From Stramonita haemastoma (taxonomy: Eukaryota; Mollusca; Gastropoda; Neogastropoda; Muricidae): DNA of 64,000 nucleotides. The DNA lies in assembly GCA_030674155.1 (NCBI GenBank), contig CM060320.1, positions 31,337,808 through 31,401,807 on the forward strand, read 5' to 3'. The notes beneath the pieces are model-generated. The model ran no database searches. It worked only from the letters and a program-made list of their open reading frames with translations, and had not been told where the DNA came from. This document shows positions 1-49,900 of this stretch, piece after piece; the first letter of the stretch is position 1; each line of letters starts with the position of its first letter. Position numbers and translations under genes: made by a program.

Positions 1-49
1 GTGTGTGTGTGTGTGTGTGTGTGTGTGTGCATGTGTGTATGTGTGTGTG

Positions 50-99
<50 letters not shown>

Positions 100-166
100 G
101 TGTGTGTGTGTGTGTGTTGGTGTAAAGTGTGTGTGTTGTGCGTGTGTGTGTGTGTGTGTGTTGGGC

Positions 167-252
<86 letters not shown>

Positions 253-361
253 ATGTGTGTGTACGTATGCACATGTATGTGTGCGTGCGTGCATGCGTGC
301 GTGCGTGTGTGTGTGTGTGGTTGCGGGTGTGCATGTGTGTGCGTGTATGTGTGTGTGCGTG

Positions 362-394
<33 letters not shown>
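1..394. repeat. Imperfect (GT)n microsatellite, truncated by the window edge
   Basis: A continuous GT-rich run with TGCA and CGTG interruptions. All cysteine/valine-rich open frames across it are repeat artefacts. It directly precedes a family I repeat fragment at 405-478. Confidence 0.95.
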
Positions 395-396
<2 letters not shown>

Positions 397-404
397 AGGG
401 GAGG

Positions 405-478
405 GAGAACTGGTCATATTCACAAAAATCTCCTCATTGGTGAACCTCTGAGCTCTAGCTGAGGAACACATAAAAAAA
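405..478 (+). repeat. Family I interspersed repeat fragment
   Basis: It shares the end motif GGTGAACCTC...GAGCTCTAGCTGAGGAAC and an A-rich tail with the copies at 7488-7607 and 15724-15830. The family is probably the tail part of a SINE. Confidence 0.5.
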
Positions 479-637
479 GAAAGACATCCAGCGCTTTGTA
501 CACTTAGCCAGTGCTTGTGCGTATCCTCTGATGTGCTGCAGTACACATCAAGGATAACTACAGATAATGTCATACAGCAGCTACTGCCTGTTTTTGCCTA
601 GCCTGAAGCATGCTCCTGTCTGACTTGCTTGTTGCAG

Positions 638-39348
<38,711 letters not shown>

Positions 39349-39609
39349 ACCTGCCTCCCATCCATGGAGAGTAGATAGACCCCAGGGTTTTTTTTTTCCA
39401 ACTGTGATCTTCCGTCCATTGTGTGCCTGTTAGACAGTCTGCAGCTCTGGAAAGCTTCTTCCCTGCATTCTGTTGTGAAGGTTCTATGTTATAGGGATGT
39501 GATATTGAAGGTTATCGAGATATTTATTTTAAAATGTTATAACTTCTTTGAGAAGAAATTTTTTTACATTTTTTGTTGTCTTTTCCTATTTCTCTTTTTT
39601 TTTCTGTTC

Positions 39610-39679
39610 CTGTCTTTTCTTCCATCTCTTCACTCTACTCTCTTCTCTCTCTCTCTTCTTCTCTCTCATCTCTCTCTTC

Positions 39680-39710
<31 letters not shown>

Positions 39711-39750
39711 TGTCTCTCTCTGTCTCTCTCTGTCTCTCTTTCTCTCTCTG

Positions 39751-39790
<40 letters not shown>
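39610..39790. repeat. (CT)n/(GTCTCT)n tract
   Basis: Pyrimidine-rich run with regular GTCTCTCT units, in the presumed NPHP1 3' UTR. Confidence 0.95.
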
Positions 39791-39792
<2 letters not shown>

Positions 39793-40360
39793 TCATGTGT
39801 TTTGTTCTTTTGCTGTTCTCTTTCTCTTTCTCTTTTTCTTTCTTTCTTTCTCATTTCTTCTACCTGCTTTTTTTCTTCCTATCTCTTTTGCAACTGTTTA
39901 TATATTTGTTTACTGTAACATTCCACTCTCTTTGTTCAAGGCTGAGTAATTACAAAGACATTCTGTCATGGAAAATGTTTCAGTGAAAAGTTTGTTCTGT
40001 ATTTATTATACACTGCCATTGTCTGAGAAAGCAAGAAATCTGAGAGCACTGAACTTCAATTGCATGACAAGATTACTGTTTGTGTGAAATGTGCCTTTGT
40101 CTAAGATGCTATGATGAATTACGTTGGAACTATTTTGTATGAAATGTATCTTTATCTAAAAGTGGTTTTTACTCAACACCCACCCTCCTAGCTTATTCTT
40201 TCCATCTTTCTTCTAAAAATAGTGAATATTCACATCATCTTAGTCAGATTTTTTTTCTTCCTTATTTTATTTTCTTAGTTGCATATTTGTGCATATGTGT
40301 GCATTATTAATGTACATCCTGTCTCCCCCAGAAAAGGTCAAAGGACTAAATTTTCTTGAT

Positions 40361-40362
40361 TC

Positions 40363-40435
<73 letters not shown>

Positions 40436-40509
40436 TGATGAGTGAGTGATGAGTAGGGAGTGGTGAGTGAGTGTAGTGAGTGAGTGAGTGAGTGAGAGGA
40501 GAGAGAGAG

Positions 40510-40562
<53 letters not shown>
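40361..40562. repeat. (GT)n-(GAGT)n-(GA)n compound repeat
   Basis: Pure GT to about 40433, then GAGTGATGAGTG units, then GGAGAGAGAG units. Confidence 0.97.
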
Positions 40563-40698
40563 AAGGCTGTTAGATATTGTTCCCAAACATGTAAAAGAGA
40601 CAACTGTGATGAAAGGTCATACTTGGGGGTATAGAAGGTTTTAGTGAAAGTTCTAGTGTAATATGTTGTATTTGTTATAGGGGTAATATGTAGATGAA

Positions 40699-40704
40699 AA
40701 TAAA
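40699..40704 (+). terminator. Poly(A) signal candidate for NPHP1
   Basis: AATAAA is followed 15-45 bases later by a T/GT-rich stretch (TTTTGTGTTTGTG), the usual downstream element. This implies a 3' UTR of about 1.4 kb from 39349. The UTR would include CT-rich (39610-39790) and GT/GA-rich (40361-40562) tracts. Confidence 0.5.
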
Positions 40705-41358
40705 TAAACATATAAACACCCTTTTGTGTTTGTGTCCTCAGTTTTTTGTATATTTATAAACTTGATTCAGTGATGATGGTTATGAAATGATGTTGATGGC
40801 AAATGATGTTGGTGAGGAAGAGGCAGAGGAGGATGATTATGATGAGATGATGAGTTCTCTTCTGATTTATGACTATGACTACTTTGTCTATCACTGATTC
40901 AGAGGATAAAACACAAACAGACAAAGTGACTTAGATATGCTTCCTGGTCACCTTTGTAGTGTTCAGGGATGCCTATGCTGATCATCCATATGCAGAACAC
41001 CACTGACTTAAAAGTTAACCATCTGCTGACAGCCACAGTTAGCTTATGTATGGGAGAGCTACTCTGAAGGTCTTGAAGATGAGTGTTTGAATCTCAGTGG
41101 CAGTAGATGTAGAATGGGAATAATGGCTTCTTTGTCCCTTATGTCATCTGACTCACACATGTGCACCCTCCAATATTCTTCTCGTATTTCAAACTTGTTC
41201 TGGACAAAATTGAAAAATCTGGTTTTGGACATCCACATCTGATTTTTGTCAAGAAAAAAATCAAAAACATTGTTATTGGTCATAGACCAGTCTTCTCCCT
41301 GCTTCTCTGTTCAGTCAATGTGTATGTACCTTGACCTTTGACATCAACACTTCTAGAA

Positions 41359-41696
41359 CTTCTTCTTCGTCAAACACTCAGACAACTATTGTTGTCTGTC
41401 ATATGAGTGAAAATGCTGGTGTTAAATGCCTGACAAGTCAGGCCCAGCTCATCTGACTGGCACAGGAAAGAATGGTTATCATATAATATTTCTATAAAAA
41501 AAAAAAAAATAAAAAAAAAAAGGCAGGAGAATGGAACAAGAAGGAAGGAAACAGACGAGAATGAGGTGACAGGAAAGGGAAAAGGAACAAGGCAGAAATA
41601 AAGAGAGGGATAAAAAAGAAGAAATTCCTAGCACAGAGCTCCAAAAGGTGGGGACGATATCTATACTGAAAGGCCCCTGGCATCCCCATGTGGGAA
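41359..41696 (-). mobile_element. Family D interspersed element, full length
   Basis: The complement starts at CCCACATGGGGATGCCAGGG and ends in ...GACGAAGAAGAAG. Blocks TGCCTGACAAGTCAGGCCCA, GCAGGAGAATGGAACAAGAA and ACTGAAAGGCCCCTGGCATC are on the plus strand. This is the most complete copy, about 338 bp. Confidence 0.75.
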
Positions 41697-41925
41697 TGGA
41701 ATAGCCTGGTGGTTAGAGTGTTGTGCTCTCACTCTGATGGCCCATGCTCAAGAACACCTGATCTTGGGGATTTTTCACCTAGATTCAGCATCAGTACTGA
41801 CTCCCCCCCAAAAGTCCTTTGGATGAGACATAAAAATGAGGTCCTGTGTATTAACATGCTCAGAATATCTTGCACACACCTTGAATACTGTTCCAGCTTT
41901 TGAGAGAGAAGGCCATTGAACAAAA
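41695..41925 (+). mobile_element. Family A SINE, 5' part, diverged
   Basis: GGAATAGCCTGGTGGTTAGA (box A), CAGTACTGACTCC, AAAGTCCTTTGGATGAGACA and CATGCTCAGAATATCTTGC. Box B is decayed. It abuts family D. Confidence 0.7.
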
Positions 41926-43029
41926 CAATCAGCTTTAAATCACCAAGAATCATAAATTTCTGGGGATATTACCAGCTGATTGAATTGATTGGTCTATTAA
42001 CCCCCGTAGAGTACATTTACATTGGATCCCATTAATACCACTTTTTGTCCTAACTTTGTTTCTATCCATACAGCCTCTAAGGAGTGTTGCTAAGGTCTAG
42101 CTTAGGTTTATGAACTAAAATATTTTAACATACGCTGCCACACCTTCATGTGTGTTTTCTGGTCTATCATGTCAGACTGGGTGATAAAACCCAGGAAAAA
42201 GAATCTCCTCATTGGCTAGACTGTCAGATAACCAGGTTTCTGACAAAGTTATGAAGTCATAACTTCACACTGAAAGAAGTCAAATTTTACTTCGAAGACT
42301 ACATGTGATTATATGGGATAACAGATACAGCTGGACCTGGGTTATGGTGTATGTCACCTGCAAGTTGCAGAAGAAAGAACAACAAAAACTTAACATGAAA
42401 CAAAACAACCAGGCTGACATCTTTCGGTGCCTGGTTTAGACATGAATTTTTGTTTTGCAAGTAGTAGGATCATGATAGCTGATAGAATTCATGTGGTTTT
42501 AAGGGTTGAGATAGACGGTGGATTGCGTTCCAGAGGAAAGTAAGTTTACTTTCTTGCAGTTTTATATGGTCGTTCTTATCAACCATTAAGTCTTCCTCAG
42601 AATCTTTTTAGCCAGTGACACCTGTACAGTCCAATAGAAGTAACAGCCTGTCCATCATTCTTGCTTCGCTCTGCAGCAGTCGTAGCCTAGCCTACAGCAG
42701 TCCTGCGGTGGAGCCCTGCCTCCCTTTCCCAATATTGTAATATGGTTGGCAATGAGGCTGCTGACTGACTGACAAAAAAAGGCACAAGGTAAGAGCAGTG
42801 GACAGATCTATCACCAATTAGCCTATGTTGTCAATACCATCATTAAGGCCAAAGCATCAGACAGTGGATGCAGCAATATCCACACTACAGGATGTCAGAC
42901 CCTATTAGCCTACTCCTAAAGTTGTGGATTTGTTTCACAAGTTGGTTTCATTTATCATAGGCCTTGTCCTAGCTAGGCCTAGCGCAGCGAATTATCCCAT
43001 TTAGGGACTGTACCATCAACAATGGACGG

Positions 43030-43300
43030 GGTACGGAGTAGGCCTAGCTCAGTGGTTAGAGCTTTCCGAGCATGGTTGCCAATTGGATAGGTGACTGTTT
43101 AAGCGCCTTGGCTACAGTACAGTTCCCCCAGCTGTAAATGGACCTGCCCTCTTTAGGGTCAGGGAAGGTAGCCTAAAGCAGCGAGGGAGAGGAAATGGGC
43201 ACTGCCCTGAACATGCTGGCCCCTAGAGAAGCTGAAGTCTCTGACGCCTCGCTCCCCTACGATCACACAGGTTATGGGACACCTTTACCTTTAGCCGACC
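43030..43300 (+). mobile_element. Family B SINE with tRNA-like leader
   Basis: It starts TAGGCCTAGCTCAGTGGTTA, a canonical tRNA box A, and continues as TGGTTGCCAATTGGATAGG and TGACTGTTTAAGCG, the decayed 5S-like part of family B. The family B body follows (CAGCTGTAAATGG, TTTAGGGTCAGGGAAGG, ATGCTGGCCCCTAGAGAAGC, TATGGGACACCTTTACCT). Confidence 0.7.
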
Positions 43301-43379
43301 ATCAACAAACTGGATAAAAATCGGAAAAGTAAAGAAAGTCACAATGGTGGCGGTGTGATGTACTCTCTTCTACAACAAA

Positions 43380-43381
<2 letters not shown>

Positions 43382-43417
<36 letters not shown>

Positions 43418-43432
43418 TGTGTGTATGTGTGT

Positions 43433-43488
<56 letters not shown>
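43382..43488. repeat. (GT)n-(GA)n compound microsatellite
   Basis: GT run with TATG interruptions, then pure GA, then the SINE tail. Confidence 0.97.
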
Positions 43489-43491
<3 letters not shown>

Positions 43492-43829
43492 ATTTATTCT
43501 TTTATATCGAGGATAATGGAATAAGCACTCTTGTGCTTTTTTACATTCAGTCCCCATGTGTACGCAGTTATGTAAATGTCATCTGTTCCCACCGGTACAT
43601 GATGACCTACTCTTACGAAAAGCGGAACAGGATTGAACTTGTGCGCAAGATGTTCTGCGTGTGTTGCACACAGGGCCTCGATTTGAATTAAAGTCTCATC
43701 TGAAGGAGTTTTGGGGAGAGTGGAGTCAGCACTGATGTTAACTCCAGGAGAAAAATCTCCTTGACTGGAATCAAACCTGGGTCATCAAATTGCCAGCGCA
43801 ATGTTCTGACCACTAGGCTATCCGTCTGG
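43489..43829 (-). mobile_element. Family A SINE, near full length
   Basis: Complement head GATAGCCTAGTGGTCAGAAC with box B (GTTTGATTCC type, one mismatch), body as in 3883-4246, T-rich tail complement at the left. Confidence 0.85.
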
Positions 43830-43839
43830 AGAGAGAGAT

Positions 43840-44222
43840 TTGATTTGATTTATTCTTTTATATCGAGGATTATTTTTATCTATTCTTTTTTTATTCTTTT
43901 ATATCGAGGGTAATGGAATAAGCACTCTTGTGCTTTTTTACGTCCAGTCCCGTGTATGCAGTTTTGAAAATGTCATCTGTTCCCACTGGCACATGATGGC
44001 CTACTCTTACGAAGAGCGGATCAGGATTTAACGTGCGCGCAAGATGTTCTGCATGCGTTCGCGCACAGGGCCTCGGTTTACAGTCTCATCCAAAAGACTT
44101 TTGGGGGTGAGTGGAGTCAGCACTGATGTTAACTTCAGAGGAAAAATCCCCTCAAACGGGAATCGAACCCAGGTCATCAAATTGCGAGCGCAATGTCTGA
44201 CCACTAGGCTATACCCCGCCCC
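43840..44222 (-). mobile_element. Family A SINE, second copy in tandem
   Basis: Same orientation as 43489-43829 and directly behind it, with a doubled tail (TTTATATCGAGG appears twice). Box B complement GGGAATCGAACCC is intact. Confidence 0.85.
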
Positions 44223-44244
44223 AAAGAGAGAGAGAGAGAGAGAA

Positions 44245-44330
44245 GGCAAGGCAAGGCAAGGCCAAAGTCTTTTATTCGAGGATAATAGATAAGCACTCGT
44301 GTGCTTTTTTACATCCAGTCCCCGCCCTTT
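44245..44330 (-). mobile_element. Family A SINE, 3'-end fragment
   Basis: TCGAGGATAATAGATAAGCA, CTCGTGTGCTTTTTTACATC; third copy in the 43.5-44.3 kb cluster. Confidence 0.65.
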
Positions 44331-44867
44331 TCAGGAAAACATCAAGTTGAAAAGATACTAAACAAAAAAAATGCACTCGTTCAGAAGACAAAAATCTGAA
44401 GTCACAATAATAGGATTTTGATTATGGAAGAAAAGAAAAGCGTTAATAGCTAAAGAGTAAACAAGAAAAGAAAAGCGTTAATAGTTTAAAGAGTAAACAA
44501 GAAAACAAAATGAAATAACTAAAAAAAAACATCAATCCACCACCATCTGTCAAAAGTTATACTGTGATATAAATCATACATTTGGATAAAAGGGGAAAAA
44601 AATTGTTTAAACTAATATCCTGATTGGAGGGGGGGGGGGGGGAGACATACTACCAATAAAAATATAAATAAAATAAAACAAAATAAGAAAAAAAAAGACA
44701 TAAAACATCCTAGATGTTTCAAAAGAATAGGCATACAACACACACACACCAACACAGATATTTGTTTTGCATGCTTTAGAAGTCATCTTTGATTTTTTTT
44801 AGTGAGGGCAGATGAAAAGTGGTAAATAATTTCTAATAAGATCATTGATGATTGCTTGATTGATTGA

Positions 44868-44950
44868 CACAGAGAGAGAGGGAGAGGAGGGAGAAGAGAG
44901 AGATGAGAGAGAGGAGAGAGGAGAGAGAGAGAGAGAGAGAGGAGAGAGCT
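44868..44950. repeat. (GA)n/(GAGAG)n tract
   Basis: GA-rich with GGAGGGAGA interruptions. Confidence 0.9.
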
Positions 44951-45122
44951 AATCATGCATATGAGTGGGTTCTGCATATAGTTAGAGGAGCTAGACTGGT
45001 ATTGTTGCAGTTTTAATTTTTTTTTACTATCTTGAATCTATGACATTGGCTTTTATCCTGCTCATATGAAATAAATAGTTGTTGATTTGAACTGGATTTT
45101 ACTTGGCTTTGTTTGACCTGAT

Positions 45123-45210
45123 TGTGACTTTTTTTCCTGTGACTTTTTTTCCTACTCAATTTGTGACTTTTTGTCTGTGACTTTTTTTCCTGTGACTTTT
45201 TTTCCTACAA
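45123..45210 (+). repeat. TGTGACTTTTTTTCC array, five copies
   Basis: Five units of about 15 bp, one with a longer spacer, ending about 110 bp upstream of the presumed first exon of the RRM gene. Confidence 0.85.
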
Positions 45211-45317
45211 CCCAACAAACCATCACCACTTAGCCTAGGCTACTTACTATGCCTAAAGAAGTAAGGAACTCAACCAATGAAATCAGCTCTCTTCTGTCAC
45301 ATGGCCTAAGGCCTAGC

Positions 45318-45431
45318 TAAGACGCCATGTTACAGGAAGTTGTGAAAGTCTTTACATCGTGAACGTTGGCTTCAATCTAACGTTACTTTGGGGCGGTTGT
45401 TTTACGGTTTTAACTGCCACATTTGTGCCAG
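45318..45431 (+). other. Putative 5' UTR exon of the RRM gene
   Basis: The donor TGCCAG|GTAAAG is strong, and the next acceptor at 46868 opens four bases before the ATG. The left edge is not visible; no TATA box was recognised. The exon would contain a 12-codon upstream ORF (45327-45362). Confidence 0.5.
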
Positions 45432-46868
45432 GTAAAGAAATTTCTCAGTTTGATTAGCTGAATATCTCCATATCATCGATTGTCTGTAGATGAGTGAAAT
45501 GTAAATTTTTATAATATTAGCCTTTTACAGTCTGATTGATTTTAGCCTAGGCCTAGGTATATCATATTCCTTGCGAAGACTCCCTCGTTTTGGACAGAAT
45601 ACAAAAGTGCACGATCGTAAATTAAGGTACTTTGTACATTTTTACTAATGTCTACAGAAAAGATCGAGTCTAGACAGATCTATGATAAATCTAAGATTTA
45701 TTTAGGCCTAGACTATCTTTAGAACTGACGCCGGTAGGCCTATTAAACTTCGCTACGCTTAAGAAGTCTCAAATTGCCAGTGAAATTATACTGTAAGTTT
45801 GTGGATGCAGAATCTGTGTAGCTTTTGCTTTTTTTGTTTGTTTGATTTTTTCATAAAAATATTTTCATGGTTTGATGGTGTGTTTCGCCAGTTACATTAG
45901 GCTAGACACGGCTTCTCATAGCGGTCTCTTTAGTTCCCCGCCAAGCGTGGCAGGGCGTGGATAGGCCTATAAATAAACAGTAGGCCTATAGAAGGAATAA
46001 GAAAGTGCTCTCGCTGAAAGGTGCGAAACTTTCGTTTTCAAGCTAGGCTAACAACATAATCGACTAGCCTAGCCTAGTTTCGTTATGATGCTGCCCATCG
46101 GTTTTATGTGACTTTGGCTATTAAGTATTTGATGCGATATTGTTTGTGTCAGAAATAATGCATTTTTCCCTAAAGGTGGACTGAGCTTACTCAATAATCA
46201 TTTTCCTTTATGTATGCATCAGGGTGAAATACTATGGTGCACTGATTTTAGGAAATCTATTTTGTTATATTAAAATATAGTTATATTGCCAGCTGGACAG
46301 AATCTTGTGAAAGTATCATACCTAGGTCTTTCTGTAATTAGCTAACACTGTAATTGCTGGTGTGTTATGCATTACATTACTATAGTATTAGTGTGTGAAT
46401 TTATCATGTCTTTTGAAATTGAAAAATATGCCAAGAGTAAATTTTATAAGTTGTCATGCTATAAGTATTAAGTAACTTTGGAATGATCAAATTTTACACT
46501 AAATAGTAAATGAGTAAATCAGTATTAAATGAATTCTCATTTGCTCCGGTCTGGGTTCTTAATTGTTTTACACGGCATAGTGATATATATATAGAAAATG
46601 TGTATGTTATGAGGACCTTGCATAGGAATGTATTTCAACTCGAATGAGTTTTATGTGATGGGTTTTAAAAAAAAAGTTTTTTTAGACTTTAATGTTTTAA
46701 ACAGATCATGTTAAAGGTAGGTTTTAGGTCTTTAGGCTGAAAATGGTGACTTACCAGTTATATTCATAATCTTGAAAATGGACCAAGTTTTCTTTTAACT
46801 GTAATTTTTATTATGATTTCTGTTCTCATAGTGTACTAGTTTATTTAAATGTTTTATTCCTATTACAG
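45432..46868 (+). other. Intron 1 of the RRM gene
   Basis: 1.4 kb, AT-rich with many CCTAGGCCTA-like motifs in its first half; no repeat family recognised. Confidence 0.55.
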
Positions 46869-46872
46869 CATC

Positions 46873-46995
46873 ATGACCATCAAGATATTCATTGGCAACC
46901 TCGGTGATGATGTTGAAGTGGATGACTTACGAGACCTGTTTGAAAAATATGGGGATGTAGCAGAATGTGATGTTCTCAAGAACTATGGCTTTGTG
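46873..46995 (+). CDS. RRM gene coding exon 1
   Basis: The exon starts at 46869 after the acceptor TATTACAG; ATG is at 46873. It encodes MTIKIFIGNLGDDVEVDD and onward to KNYGFV, and ends at donor GTG|GTAAGT in phase 0, in the middle of RNP1. Confidence 0.9.
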
Positions 46996-49900
46996 GTAAG
47001 TACTTGATATAATTACTGGGGGACCGGTTAGCCTAGTGGTCAGAATATTCTCGCAATTTGACAACCCGGGTTCGATTCCTGTTCGAGGGGATTTTTCTCT
47101 TGGAGTTAAATGATGATCTAATGACACCAGTGCTGACTCCACTCTTCCCTAAAGTCCTTTGATGAGACTATAAACCCTGGCCCTGTGTGTGAACGCATGC
47201 AGAACATATTGCGCATGCATTAAATCCTGTTCCGTTTTTCATAAGAGTAGGCCATTGTGTACTGGTGGGAACTGATGGCAAGATTTACAAAACTGCATAC
47301 TTGGACCGGATGTAAAAAAGCACATGAGTGCTTATTCCATTATACTCAATATAAAAGAATAAATAAATAGCGTTTACAGATATTAGTCGGACATTGTAAA
47401 CATATGCCTGTATGATTTATTATTAATTGAGTATTCTGATATATCACTGTAACTTGCTAGTTTTAGTTTCAGCTGAACAAGTATTGGAGACCTGTACCAT
47501 TCATTCAAATTGTAGCCTAGGAGTGTGTCCAATATCAATTTTCTTTTTCTTTTCTGTTAGATTTGTTTGCTTTTTTCATTACTTTTTATAAATTTTATTT
47601 TAGAGAATGCAGAATTCCCTTTTCATTACAGCCTGTGTAAAGTGTGATAGAAAACATCTCTTGTGTTATTGGGCTCTCTTTTTTTTGATCTGTGAAAATT
47701 TTTAATTCTGTTGTTATGCTTAGTAAAGCTAAATAGTGAATTCCTGCCTCCTCTTTGATAGCGTAGACAGCAACCTGAACCTCTGTTCTAATTCATATGA
47801 GGGAGAATGCATTATGCTGATTTTCAGCACATGACAAGTCAGACCCTATGCACTTAATTTTGGCATGGAAGAGAATTGTTATCTTTTATGTCTTTCTGAA
47901 AAATGCAGGAGAATGGACCTAGAAGACAGAAAATAGAAATGAAGGAGGTGACAGGAAGAAAAGGAACAAGGCAGAAGCAAAAAAAAGGAATATAAAAAAA
48001 AGAAGAAAAAAAAGGAAATGCGTAGCGCAGAATTTCTAGATAGTGGGCAGATGCTATTTATACTGAAAGGCCCCTGCCATCCCCATGGGAGGAGTTAACA
48101 TGAGTTCAAACTTAAAGATAATTTTGCATGCTAGTCAGTTTGACCTAGTGTGCTTTACTGTGTTTTTTTTTTTTCAAATGGGCAAAGAAAATTTTTGCTT
48201 TGGATTGTTTGGTTTGTGACAGTGTGAGTTAGAAGTTAGTTGTAGAAATTTCTAATTTTTGGCTGTATTACAGATAATTTTGTAAAGATTATTCATGAAA
48301 AAGTCAATGAGAAAACAGTAAACTAAGGATCTGAAAAATCTACATTTTGGATTGATAAATTTATAAAAAATCTTGGGAGGATGCAGAAACAAATGAGGAC
48401 TGCAACTTCTACTGAGAGTGATTGGCCAGTCTTTTTGCAACCTTGAAAGATTTAAGAGAAGTTTGAGAAAAAAATAAACATAGGAGTAATTAGACTCAGG
48501 CATGATTGAGTGGTGATTGTTCACATGATATGGTACCCTCCTTTCCTGTTCTGTTGTGTGATTGCATGTGTTTTTCTGTTTCAACAGCATATGACAACCA
48601 AGAGTGATGCAGATAATGCTATCGCCAATCTTAATGGCCACAACATCAAGGGACACAGGATGAGAGTAGAAGTAAGTGTTTAAATACTTGGTTTTCAGAA
48701 TATCAATTATAGCACATCACCTCTCATTTGAGTGATCAATGAAACTGTAGTTAATAAAAGTTCTACTAATTGACCAGGTTTTTAGGTTATAGGTTGCATC
48801 GTCAAATGAGTCAACAAAGTTTCGAGTTTGTTCTTTTGTTCTGAAAATTTGAATAAAACTGGCATCTATACATAAAAAACAAAAACGCCTCATTAAAAAT
48901 AGTTACCACTAAAATCCAAGCTTCTTTCCTAAGCTTGAAATCTTCTTACATGGCAGTTTTGTGCAATGAATATATATGTAGGAATCATCATTTGTATGCA
49001 GCGGAATGTGAATTCAGTAGCTATTTTGCCTCCGTTTTTAGTGTCATTTGTCAATTATGGAAATATGCATACAACCTGGTTTTAAAAGAAAGAAACATTA
49101 AAATTTTGTATCTGATTGAATATAATCTTGGATACAAAATAACCAGCTTGAATGTCAAGTCTTGTTATACTTTTGTTCACTGGTTTTCACAAGTGTTAGT
49201 TTTAGTCTTTTTGTGGTATATTTTGCTATTTCTGAAGTGTCTGCTGCTTTAGCTATGAAGTGCATCAGCTGGAGAATTGTGGTAATAGAAGTGGCTCAAA
49301 GTAGAAAAGCATGGTAAATTTTGAGAGTTAATGCGAGTAGATGGGATGAGATCCATGATATCAGTCAAATAGCATGTCAGGTATTCTAGCTTCACTTGAC
49401 TACCACTATTTTAGGTGAAGGGTATGGCAATGCTTGTATGCCGTACTTCCATTCTTGAACTTGCATACACTCCAACGCCATTGTCAGTATTGCCTAGAAT
49501 GGTTGGTAAGTATGTCTGGGAAAAATTGGAAGTACGCACAGATAATGTCATAAGCAGTGTCGTAGGTATTTTGTCATGAAAGATTGACCAGTTATCAGTT
49601 GTTCAGTTTCTCCTAAGCAGCTGGTAGACAGGCCTCCGACTGTATGCTGGGACTGTCAGGATGAAACAGATCCCAAACTGATCCACAGCAGTCAGTTTTC
49701 CCCGCTTTCAGCTACTCTCAGCTGCTAATTAATCCATCCCAACCAAGCCCAGCTTGGGCCTACTGGAGCTATTTATAGCAGGAACTGACCACACTTGGAC
49801 CAGGTAAAAAGAAGTGGCGCGCTAAATTTAGCACTCTGGACTGAGTGATGTTGAATTTGTGTGCTGTGGATTGTCTCACTGTAAACATACATTTCATTCA

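Larger units (their letters stand above)
40705..45317. other. Intergenic region between NPHP1 and the RRM gene
   Basis: No coding exon recognised. It contains family D (41359-41696), family A (41695-41925, 43489-43829, 43840-44222, 44245-44330), family B (43030-43300), microsatellites, a 38-bp duplication (about 44430-44505) and a 15-bp array (45123-45210). In 41930-43030 nothing specific was recognised apart from CCTAGGC-rich sequence. Confidence 0.7.
46996..48587 (+). other. Intron 2 of the RRM gene
   Basis: 1.6 kb; contains a full-length family A SINE (47021-47370) starting 25 bases after the donor and a family D copy (47816-48094). Confidence 0.8.

Noticed and set aside
1..462. Overlapping 104-153 codon Cys/Val open frames
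   Set aside because: They are translations of a (GT)n microsatellite; no signal peptide logic, no family and equal openness in several frames.
47021..47100. Genuine tRNA gene
   Set aside because: Boxes A and B are intact, but no acceptor-stem pairing is visible and it continues into a SINE body shared by many copies.
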